A stretch of DNA of 16,102 nucleotides from Acidimicrobiaceae bacterium. Its GTDB lineage: Bacteria > Actinomycetota > Acidimicrobiia > Acidimicrobiales > Microtrichaceae. Below the pieces are notes generated by a model that was not told where the DNA came from, ran no database searches, and saw nothing but the letters and a program-made list of their open reading frames with translations. The DNA lies in the NCBI GenBank assembly GCA_003514205.1, contig DORQ01000189.1:2214-18315 (forward strand), written 5' to 3'. Positions 7,046-14,105 of the stretch are shown piece after piece (within the stretch, counting starts at the first letter, position 1; the number at the start of each line of letters is the position of its first letter). A program made the translations under genes and the position numbers.

Positions 7046-8359
7046 CTAGTTATCGCGAACGATGTCCTCGGACTTCTTTCGTTTCTCTCGGTAGTCCATA
7101 GCGCCGCCCTCGAGCGGCTCTACCTCGAGGGTCAATCCATCGATGGCAACCACTCGGATGCCCTCGCCTTGCTGGATTGGTGTTGCCCTATTCGTGAGTG
7201 CGCGCCACGGTGCGCCCTCTACCTCGACGAGGCCGTCGGGGTTGATTCCGGAGGTCGCTACCCCCTCGAGACCGATGAGCCATCCTCGACCCAGGGTTGG
7301 CGTGGCGAACCGCGAACGGACCATTGCGGGCATTCCGGACAACATCGTTGCAGCGATTCCGCCGATTCCCGAGACAAGGGCGACAATCGGAATTCCAATC
7401 CCATCCAGCAAGAAGATCGAACCGATTCCCCAGCAGAGCAACCCAATCCAGGTCCACAGCCTCGGAATCGCTGTCTGAATATCGATCGCGAAAGCGAACG
7501 CTGCAAATAAGCACAATCCAAGTGCCCATGGCCGGGTCGGCAACTCCCCGAGCCCGAACCCTGCCATGACTGCTGCCAACGCACCGACAAGGCCAGCAAC
7601 CCCGACACCCGCTGTAAAGAACTCGAACAGCAGCAGGCCAATGGCGATCGACAGGAATAGGTATGCCACCGACGGACTTGCCGCTGTATGAAACAGTTGT
7701 GAAGTCAGCGGCAGCTTTTGCACCACACCAGTTGCGAGGAGTTCTCTTTTCGGGTCGCCCTTGTCATCTTTCACGACTCGGGAGGGCATTCCCTCAATGT
7801 TGAGGACATGGTCACCCAGCAATGGGGCGGACGCTTCGACGAGTCCGAGCTTCACCGCCCTCTTCTCCGAGACCATCTCGGTCCGAATGCTTGCCGCCGC
7901 TGCCACGGTCCCGACTTCTGAGTCAGCCAGGCGGGTAGCTCCGAGTTCACCTATCTCGGTGCCAGAGGCCATCGATGAGCCCTCAAGCGCCAGAACCAAC
8001 TCGGCTGCCCCGCCTCGTGCCTCCGCTCCCGATGGGCCGACCCAAGCCGAGACTGGCACCGCAGATCGGCCAATCGACTCCATCAGCTGAGCAAACTCGT
8101 CGTCAGTGATTGCAAGTCCTGTGCTGTCGACGGTGAGCACGATTGCCCGATATCCGTCGCTTGGGCTCGTTGATCGAACCGCAGTTGTGATGTAGTCCGC
8201 GACGATTGAATCGACAAAGCCGGTGATGCCAATGACGAGCACGCAACCTTGCTCATTCTTGCAACTGCGCTCGCTTTGTGCCCCGGCCGGCACCGCGCCA
8301 ACTAGACCTAGACCGAGGCCGAGGACAACAATGACGAAACGACTCGCTGATCTACGCAT
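7046..8359 (-). CDS. NfeD family membrane protein with degenerate ClpP-like domain
   Basis: This 437-residue long-form NfeD protein has a signal peptide at 1-28 (AGAQ end), a ClpP/crotonase-like extracytoplasmic domain at about 38-190, four or five membrane helices at 230-345 and a C-terminal OB-fold domain at 358-416. Family members act with stomatin/flotillin-type proteins in membrane quality control. In active members the catalytic serine lies in a GARAASAG-type motif; here the aligned stretch is PSGAEARGGAAE, with glycine instead of serine. The usual DTPGG is VDSTG. The protease is therefore probably inactive. The ATG at 8359 has GGAGG 7 nt before it. The gene lies head to head with the first Get3-like ATPase and ends 74 nt before whiB, which has its own promoter. 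No stomatin gene is seen in the window. Confidence 0.85.
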   Translation of the reverse strand: MRRSASRFVIVVLGLGLGLVGAVPAGAQSERSCKNEQGCVLVIGITGFVDSIVADYITTAVRSTSPSDGYRAIVLTVDSTGLAITDDEFAQLMESIGRSAVPVSAWVGPSGAEARGGAAELVLALEGSSMASGTEIGELGATRLADSEVGTVAAAASIRTEMVSEKRAVKLGLVEASAPLLGDHVLNIEGMPSRVVKDDKGDPKRELLATGVVQKLPLTSQLFHTAASPSVAYLFLSIAIGLLLFEFFTAGVGVAGLVGALAAVMAGFGLGELPTRPWALGLCLFAAFAFAIDIQTAIPRLWTWIGLLCWGIGSIFLLDGIGIPIVALVSGIGGIAATMLSGMPAMVRSRFATPTLGRGWLIGLEGVATSGINPDGLVEVEGAPWRALTNRATPIQQGEGIRVVAIDGLTLEVEPLEGGAMDYREKRKKSEDIVRDN

Positions 8360-8382
8360 CGGTTGGCCTCCGAAGGGATGAA

Positions 8383-9375
8383 GTGGATTTCAGGCAGTTT
8401 TTCGCTGCATCTGCAGTGACTATCGTCGCCGGTAAGGGCGGGGTCGGCAAAACGACCGTCGCCGCTACCCTCGCGCTCGCCGCCGCGAAAACTGGCCTGC
8501 GAGTGACCATCGTGGAGATTGAAGGCAAGAGCGGCATCTCCAGATTGTTTGGCCACGGCCCTCTGAAGTACCACGACCAGTTGCTGTGGACTGATCCCTC
8601 TGGTGGCGACGGTCGAGTGCAAGGGCGAGCGCTCACGGCCGATCACGCGCTTGTGGAGTACCTCCGCGACCATGGACTCAACCGAATCAGCAAACGTCTC
8701 GCTGACTCGGGAGCGCTCGATATCGTGACCGCAGCGACTCCGGGAATCAAGGACGTTCTCCTCTTAGGCAAGGTGAAGCAGCTTGAACGGTCGGCCCCCA
8801 CCGACCTCGTCATTGTGGATGCACCTGCCGCTGGACACGCGATCTCCTTCCTCAAGAGCGCCCAAGGCCTCCTCAATGCAATCGCTGTCGGGCCGATTGA
8901 GACCCAAGCCCGAGAGGTCCAGGAGATGTTGACTGATCCATCTCGCTGCCAGGTGGTACTTGTGACCCTCGCGCAGGAGACCCCCATGAACGAGGTCATC
9001 GAGACCGCATATCAGTTGGAGGACGAGGTTGGGGTCAAGCTCGGACCTGTGGTGATCAACGGCCTCTACCCGCCACTTCCGGGCCTTGAGACGCCCTTGG
9101 AAACGGCCGTCGCCGAGGCCTATGCGGCCGGCTGGGCAATATCACATGACGTGAAATCCCAACTCGGGCAAGCAGCCGAGTTCAGGCGCGAACGGGCCGC
9201 AATGCAACGGGAACAAACCGAACGCCTGCATTCCACACTTCCTCTTCCGCAAATGCACCTTGATCTCCTGTTTGACACAGAGTTCGCGTTACCGGCGCTT
9301 GAGACGTTGGCCGAGATTCTGCTCCGCGAGATTGATGCGCTTCCTCCCCTCCCTGAATGGAATACTCAACAGTGA
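8383..9375 (+). CDS. Get3/ArsA-like ATPase, first of a pair (Rv3679-like)
   Basis: This 330-residue SIMIBI-class ATPase has the deviant Walker A GKGGVGKTT at 17-25, including the signature lysine Lys18. The switch-like VDAPAAGH lies at 145-152, and a helical C-terminal part follows. Remembered similarity to mycobacterial Rv3679 is clear in VEIEGKSGISRLF and TPGIKDVLLLGKVK. No cysteine cluster for arsenite and no arsB/arsC gene is present, so this is not an arsenical pump. The Rv3679/Rv3680 pair has been described as Get3-like. The only in-frame start is GTG 8383, with AAGGGAT 5 nt upstream; the nearby ATG at 8378 is out of frame. It is divergent from NfeD and overlaps the second ATPase by 19 nt, or by 4 nt if that gene starts at GTG 9372. 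Confidence 0.87.
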   Translation: MDFRQFFAASAVTIVAGKGGVGKTTVAATLALAAAKTGLRVTIVEIEGKSGISRLFGHGPLKYHDQLLWTDPSGGDGRVQGRALTADHALVEYLRDHGLNRISKRLADSGALDIVTAATPGIKDVLLLGKVKQLERSAPTDLVIVDAPAAGHAISFLKSAQGLLNAIAVGPIETQAREVQEMLTDPSRCQVVLVTLAQETPMNEVIETAYQLEDEVGVKLGPVVINGLYPPLPGLETPLETAVAEAYAAGWAISHDVKSQLGQAAEFRRERAAMQREQTERLHSTLPLPQMHLDLLFDTEFALPALETLAEILLREIDALPPLPEWNTQQ

Positions 9376-10478
9376 GTCCCAGCGGCGACCTCAATGAGCA
9401 GATTCGGACCGCTGCGGTAGTTGTCTGCTGTGGTTCGGGTGGAGTGGGCAAAACCACAACAGCTGCCGCCATTGCGATTGAGGCTGCTCACCTCGGTCGA
9501 CGGGCGGTGGTCGTGACCATCGACCCAGCGAAGCGTCTCGCCGACGCTCTGGGCATCGCCGGGCTATCGAATACGCCCACTCGTATCACTGGACCATGGT
9601 CAGGTGAACTCAGCGCCCTCATGCTCGATACCGAAGGCACCTTCGACGCGCTGGTGACCACCTATGCGGGAACCCCAGAACAAGCGGAAAAGATCATGGG
9701 CAACCGCTTCTACCGAAACATTGCTGGAGCGTTGTCGGGAACTCAGGAATACATGGCGACCGAGAAGCTCTATGAGCTGTCAACCTCAGATGAGTTTGAT
9801 CTGGTTGTCGTCGATACTCCGCCGACTCGAAACGCGCTCGATTTCTTGGAAGCACCTGGACGGCTTGCCCGCTTTCTCGACCATCGCCTCTTTCGAGTCG
9901 TGACAGCACCGACTCGGGGAATCGTTCGAGCAGTGAATTTTGCTGCCCAGCCCTTTCTCAGAAGCGTCGCAAAGGTCGTGGGAGGAGAAGTGATCGCCGA
10001 CGCGCTTGGCTTCTTCGCAGCATTCGATGGGATGGAGGAAGGCTTCAAACAACGTGCCCGACTCGTGGAGACACTGCTGAGTGACGACCAGACCTCGTTT
10101 GTTCTGGTCGCGTCGCCACAGAAGGAGACCATCCTCGAGGCACAATTTTTTGCGGAGCGCCTGTCGGACTACGCGATCGAGGTTCGAGCAGTCATCGTCA
10201 ATCGGGTGCACCCCTGGTTCGAACTCGATGAATCCGCTGACCTCGACGTCACCTCACCTGAACGCTCAGGACTAGCGCTTGTCGACTACGTCACCAACCT
10301 CGGTCAGCTCGCCAGCTCGGCTCGGGAGGATCGTCGTCACTTGCACGAGCTTCGTGAAGCCACCGAAGCGCCGATCGTGGAGATCCCCTACCTCCCGTTT
10401 GAAATCCACGATTTGACCTCTCTCAAGGCGCTTGGGGAGCACTTGTTTGGAAAAGCCGGGGACCAGGTCGAAGAGTAG
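9357..10478 (+). CDS. Get3/ArsA-like ATPase, second of a pair (Rv3680-like)
   Basis: This is a 373-residue SIMIBI ATPase paralogous to the preceding one. Its P-loop CGSGGVGKTTT (25-35) keeps the catalytic GKT, but the signature lysine position holds Ser27. TIDPAKRL at 54-61, GTQEYMA at 128-134 and VVDTPPTRNALDFLEAP at 151-167 are strikingly like mycobacterial Rv3680 as I remember it. The pair probably forms a heterodimeric complex that handles membrane proteins or other clients; the clients are unknown. The start is uncertain. ATG 9357 lacks a Shine-Dalgarno sequence, and GTG 9372 (368 residues) would overlap the upstream TGA as GTGA, the arrangement used elsewhere in this window. The stop at 10478 is 5 nt from the convergent STAS stop, leaving no room for a terminator. 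Confidence 0.87.
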   Translation: MEYSTVSPSGDLNEQIRTAAVVVCCGSGGVGKTTTAAAIAIEAAHLGRRAVVVTIDPAKRLADALGIAGLSNTPTRITGPWSGELSALMLDTEGTFDALVTTYAGTPEQAEKIMGNRFYRNIAGALSGTQEYMATEKLYELSTSDEFDLVVVDTPPTRNALDFLEAPGRLARFLDHRLFRVVTAPTRGIVRAVNFAAQPFLRSVAKVVGGEVIADALGFFAAFDGMEEGFKQRARLVETLLSDDQTSFVLVASPQKETILEAQFFAERLSDYAIEVRAVIVNRVHPWFELDESADLDVTSPERSGLALVDYVTNLGQLASSAREDRRHLHELREATEAPIVEIPYLPFEIHDLTSLKALGEHLFGKAGDQVEE

Positions 10479-10483
10479 GACTG

Positions 10484-10849
10484 CTAGTCCTCCGAAGCTG
10501 TTTCCGCCAGCATCTGCTTGGACTTCACGAGGTCCACCCCAGCAATGAGTCCCGGAACCACGGAGACCATTCGATCGAACCGCGTCGTGTGCAACAGCCT
10601 GAGTACTGCGGGGCGATCGCACACCACTGCGACATCCCCGCCAATATCGCGAATTCGACGAATTCCACCGATCAAGGCGCCCAGTCCGGCAGAATCCATG
10701 AACGGCACCTCTGAGAGGTCAATCACCATTCCACCGACGCAGGCGGCCGCTCCGAGGGCCTCGCGAAATTCAGTGACCGTATAGGCATCAAGCTCACCGA
10801 TGGGTTGACAGACCGCGATGCCCTGTGACTCAGTGAGTTGAATATCCAC
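10484..10849 (-). CDS. STAS-domain anti-sigma factor antagonist (SpoIIAA/RsbV-like)
   Basis: This is a single STAS domain of 121 residues. MDSAGLGAL holds the phosphorylatable Ser53 of anti-anti-sigma factors and is preceded by VIDLSEVPF, as in SpoIIAA and RsbV. In the partner-switch scheme the unphosphorylated form binds an anti-sigma kinase and frees a sigma factor. No such kinase or sigma gene is in the window. The frame could start at GTG 10855, but that abuts AAGGA with no spacing. GTG 10849 sits 5 nt after AAGGAG and is preferred, giving MDIQLTESQG. The gene is divergent from a receiver-domain protein, which suggests a shared signalling role. An 8-bp inverted repeat covers its promoter. 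Confidence 0.9.
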   Translation of the reverse strand: MDIQLTESQGIAVCQPIGELDAYTVTEFREALGAAACVGGMVIDLSEVPFMDSAGLGALIGGIRRIRDIGGDVAVVCDRPAVLRLLHTTRFDRMVSVVPGLIAGVDLVKSKQMLAETASED

Positions 10850-10873
10850 ACACACTCCTTGGTTTGGCGGGTC

Positions 10874-10919
10874 CGGTAGCAGGTTCCACAGATGCTACCG
10901 AGCGAGGCGAGTGTTTCAA
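10874..10919 (-). promoter_or_regulatory. Promoter of the STAS gene with an overlapping inverted repeat
   Basis: On the minus strand TTGAAA (10919-10914), a 16-bp spacer and TAGCAT (10897-10892) predict a start near 10885. CGGTAGCA (10874-10881) and TGCTACCG (10893-10900) are perfect 8-bp inverted repeats around an 11-nt centre, and they overlap the -10 box and the start. This is a candidate repressor operator. Confidence 0.5.
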
Positions 10920-10934
10920 CCTCGGTACCCAAGA

Positions 10935-10963
10935 TTGGCCATTTGCCCCGCGCGCGTTACCCT
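10935..10963 (+). promoter_or_regulatory. Leaderless promoter of the receiver-domain gene
   Basis: TTGGCC (10935-10940), a 17-bp spacer and TACCCT (10958-10963) place the transcription start exactly at the GTG at 10970. There is no Shine-Dalgarno sequence. Confidence 0.55.
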
Positions 10964-10969
10964 TGCGAC

Positions 10970-11377
10970 GTGCAACGCGTCCTCATCGCTACTGATTCTG
11001 AGCAGGTCTATTCCGAGGTCGAAGCGGCCCTCGGTTCCAAGGACCGCCAACTCATTCGTGTCCGAGCTGGCCGCGAGGTTCGAAAATCTGTCGAGGCAAA
11101 TGACCCCGACCTAGTGATTCTCGATCTCCAGATCGGCAATATGGGCGGAGTTGCTGCATGTCTCGACCTTCGCCTTGAGATGGGCGCTGGGCGAATTCCC
11201 GAGACTGCAGTGTTGTTGCTCCTCGACCGAGACGCTGACGTGTTCATTGCTGACCAATCGGGCGCCGACTCCTGGCTGATCAAGCCAATCGAGGCCCGGA
11301 GTCTCCGCAAGGCAGCCGAAGCAACCGTCGCAGGAGAGTTCATCCGCCAGCGCAGTGAACTCGGAGCTCAACCGTAG
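10970..11377 (+). CDS. Stand-alone response-regulator receiver-domain protein
   Basis: This is a 135-residue CheY-like receiver without an output domain. Asp52 in DLVILDLQIGNMGG is the likely phospho-acceptor, Asp9 in IATDSE gives only one acidic residue of the usual pair, and Lys105-Pro106 in WLIKP is the conserved lysine. The Thr/Ser usually at the end of beta-4 is not obvious (VLLLLDRD), so phosphorylation or the switch may be altered. The frame is open from ATG 10892, but residues before GTG 10970 have no receiver similarity, and a promoter places the transcript start at 10970. It is divergent from the STAS gene and followed by tRNA-Pro. No histidine kinase is seen. Confidence 0.78.
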   Translation: MQRVLIATDSEQVYSEVEAALGSKDRQLIRVRAGREVRKSVEANDPDLVILDLQIGNMGGVAACLDLRLEMGAGRIPETAVLLLLDRDADVFIADQSGADSWLIKPIEARSLRKAAEATVAGEFIRQRSELGAQP

Positions 11378-11397
11378 GGCCTGCCGAATCGAATGCG

Positions 11398-11428
11398 TTG
11401 GAGCTGACCTCGGCCAACGGGTTACAGT
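11398..11428 (+). promoter_or_regulatory. Promoter of tRNA-Pro
   Basis: TTGGAG (11398-11403) and TACAGT (11423-11428) are 19 bp apart, slightly long. The start would be near 11435, 5 nt before the mature tRNA. Confidence 0.45.
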
Positions 11429-11439
11429 GGCTCCTCCCA

Positions 11440-11516
11440 CGGGTTGTGGCTCAGCTTGGTAGAGCGCTGCGTTCGGGACGCAGAGGTCGGGAGTTCAAAT
11501 CTCCCCAACCCGACCA
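11440..11516 (+). tRNA. tRNA-Pro (anticodon CGG), 3' CCA encoded
   Basis: The cloverleaf can be drawn in full. The acceptor stem CGGGTTG (11440-11446) pairs with CAACCCG (11506-11512), and A11513 is the discriminator followed by encoded CCA. The D arm is GCTC/GAGC. The anticodon stem CTGCG/CGCAG encloses TTCGGGA, giving anticodon CGG at 11474-11476, which reads proline CCG. The T arm GGGAG/CTCCC encloses TTCAAAT. All stems are perfect. Confidence 0.97.
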
Positions 11517-11528
11517 AAAGATCATCTG

Positions 11529-11567
11529 AGAGAGCCACGATCCGCTGCGTGCGCATTGTGGCTCTCT
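11529..11567 (+). terminator. Hairpin terminator after tRNA-Pro
   Basis: AGAGAGCCAC (11529-11538) and GTGGCTCTCT (11558-11567) are perfect 10-bp inverted repeats. A G-U and two A-T pairs can extend the stem inwards to leave a 13-nt loop. The sequence after it (TGCTGTTCCTCGTTCC) is pyrimidine-rich but not a clean U run, so termination may be partial. The stretch from here to 11759 holds no gene that I can see. Confidence 0.65.
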
Positions 11568-11759
11568 TGCTGTTCCTCGTTCCTTCTCTTCCTCTCATTC
11601 GATTGAGCTCATGCGTGCGCGGTGACCCAGGCTTTGCAGGCACGGCAGTCCTTGGTCAAAGGCCGGCCGGTCGTTCGGCCAGTTCGGTCCGAAGTTGAGC
11701 CGCTCCCGCAAGTTTCCTGGAATTTGTTCAAGGCAACCACGCGCCATCACCGATAGGGA

Positions 11760-12239
11760 ATGGTGCCTAGAACGAGCCCTACCCCACCAACCGCGCCCCG
11801 CATGGTTCGAGCCGCGTTGTTCCTGTTGATTGCCAGCCTGTTTGGAGCTGCAACCACCGGATGTGAATCCACCGACCTTGAGCGGAACCAAGTGATCTCC
11901 CTCGTCAACGAGACTCGGATGAGCCAAGGCCTTGCCCCCCTCAAGTCGAACACGAAATTGTCACTGAAGGCCGATGCGTGGGCAAAACGCCTTCGTGACG
12001 CCTGCGAACTCTCTCACTCCCGACTGGCCGACGGCGCTCCAAAGTCCTGGCTGAAGCTTGGTGAGAACGTTGGCTATGGCGGTGATATCTCGGTGGTCCA
12101 CGATGCCTACCTCCGCTCCCCTGGTCACTATGCCAACATCGTCGACCCGGCATTCACCCAGATGGGAGCAGCTGCGGTATGGGGAGATTGTGACGGCCAA
12201 CACCGAGTCTTCACGGTCCAAGTGTTCATGAAGGCCTAG
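11760..12239 (+). CDS. Secreted CAP/SCP-domain protein, possible lipoprotein
   Basis: This is a 159-residue protein. A hydrophobic segment at about 16-33 is followed by ATTGCES, a weak lipobox with Cys35, so it may be lipid-anchored outside the membrane. Residues 42-159 form a CAP/SCP domain. LVNETRMSQGLAPL, LSHSRL with its histidine, GENVG with its glutamate and SPGHYANIVDPAFTQMGAA with the second histidine are the usual cavity residues. Such bacterial proteins are common, and their function is mostly unknown. Start choice is open: ATG 11760 has AGGGA directly before it with no spacing, while ATG 11802 would give a more typical signal peptide (MVRAALFLLI) but lacks any ribosome-binding site. 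It follows tRNA-Pro and precedes a mazG-like gene by 27 nt. Confidence 0.85.
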   Translation: MVPRTSPTPPTAPRMVRAALFLLIASLFGAATTGCESTDLERNQVISLVNETRMSQGLAPLKSNTKLSLKADAWAKRLRDACELSHSRLADGAPKSWLKLGENVGYGGDISVVHDAYLRSPGHYANIVDPAFTQMGAAAVWGDCDGQHRVFTVQVFMKA

Positions 12240-12254
12240 CTGCCCCTCCGCCGC

Positions 12255-12260
12255 TATCGT
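12255..12260 (+). promoter_or_regulatory. -10 element of a leaderless promoter for the MazG-like gene
   Basis: TATCGT fits TAnnnT. Its last T is 7 nt before the ATG at 12267, so the A of ATG is the predicted transcription start. No clear -35 or Shine-Dalgarno sequence is seen. Confidence 0.5.
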
Positions 12261-12266
12261 GCGCCA

Positions 12267-12518
12267 ATGGAGATCACCGAGTTTCAAGAGCTGATGGAGT
12301 CGCTCTATGGCGAATCGGACCGAGAGCGTGGCATTCCATCAACTGTTGCCTGGCTCTGTGAAGAAGTTGGCGAGCTTGCTCAAGCGGTGCGCAAGGGGAC
12401 CAAGGACCAACAACTCCACGAGCTTGGCGATGTCCTCGCCTGGTTGAGTTCCCTAGCGAATCAGTGCGGCCTCTCACTCGATGAGGCCGCCCAACGATAT
12501 GTTACGAACCCGCCGTGA
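12267..12518 (+). CDS. Short MazG-type nucleotide pyrophosphohydrolase
   Basis: This 83-residue all-alpha NTP pyrophosphohydrolase is of the small MazG-like type, a single domain rather than the double-domain E. coli MazG. The metal-binding pattern is present: Glu33-x2-Glu36 in CEEVGELAQA, then Glu52-x2-Asp55 in HELGDVLAWL. Such enzymes hydrolyse NTPs or dNTPs to the monophosphate and diphosphate, probably as a house-cleaning step. The exact substrate cannot be read. Its TGA ends 1 nt before the end of the convergent asd gene. Confidence 0.88.
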   Translation: MEITEFQELMESLYGESDRERGIPSTVAWLCEEVGELAQAVRKGTKDQQLHELGDVLAWLSSLANQCGLSLDEAAQRYVTNPP

Positions 12519-12519
12519 T

Positions 12520-13582
<1,063 letters not shown>

Positions 13583-13628
13583 GTGAGTTTCGCTGCGCTC
13601 GGCCGCTTTCTCGAGCCAGCCTGATTGG

Positions 13629-14105
13629 CTAGTTGCCCAACTCGTACACGGAGTGAAGAAGCGCCACCGCATTCTCGACCTGGGACTGTTGCACCACACA
13701 GCTGATTCTGATCGCTGAGGTTGAGATCATCTCCAGGTTGATGTCTGCTCCAGCCAACGTCTCGAACATCGTGGCTGCAATCCCCGGGTTCGTCTTCATT
13801 CCGGCACCAATCACGCTCACTCGAGCGATGTCTCGATCGGCCGCCACTGCCACCGCGCCGAGCTCCTCGTGTAGTTGCTCAGCGAGAGAAACCGCCAGGT
13901 CGGCGTCTTCCAGCGGAACCGTGAAAGAGATGTCGGCCACTCCGCGATCAGAAACGTTCTGGACGATCATGTCCACGTTCACGCCACCATCGGCAAGTAC
14001 TCGAAAGAGTCTTGCCGCAATGCCTGGCTTGTCAGGAACTCCAGAGACAGTGACCTTCGCCTCGCTGGTGTCGTGGGTAATTGCTCGAACGGCTGCTTGT
14101 TCCAT
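13629..14105 (-). CDS. Predicted aspartate kinase beta subunit from an internal start within lysC
   Basis: This in-frame internal initiation would give 158 residues with only the two ACT domains. The ATG is at 14105 (Met247 of LysC), and AGGAGG at 14119-14114 lies 8 nt before it, the best ribosome-binding site in the gene. The predicted protein begins MEQAAVRAITHDTSEAKVTV. Corynebacterium glutamicum and Bacillus subtilis have alpha2beta2 aspartokinases whose beta chain arises from exactly such a start, and the Corynebacterium beta chain begins very similarly as I remember it. Expression here is inferred. Confidence 0.7.
   Translation of the reverse strand: MEQAAVRAITHDTSEAKVTVSGVPDKPGIAARLFRVLADGGVNVDMIVQNVSDRGVADISFTVPLEDADLAVSLAEQLHEELGAVAVAADRDIARVSVIGAGMKTNPGIAATMFETLAGADINLEMISTSAIRISCVVQQSQVENAVALLHSVYELGN

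Noticed and set aside
6842..7510. 222-codon open frame on the plus strand
   Set aside because: Antisense to WhiB and NfeD; no domain-like sequence.
8383..10478. arsA arsenite-pump annotation
   Set aside because: No arsenite-binding cysteines, no arsB, arsC or arsR nearby, and closer resemblance to the mycobacterial Get3-like pair.
10892..10969. Upstream ATG for the receiver-domain protein
   Set aside because: The added 26 residues do not resemble a receiver and run over the promoter that starts transcription at 10970.
11422..11698. Small open frames on both strands over the tRNA
   Set aside because: They are translations of tRNA-Pro; one contains the GRFELPTS string that commonly arises from tRNA genes annotated as proteins.
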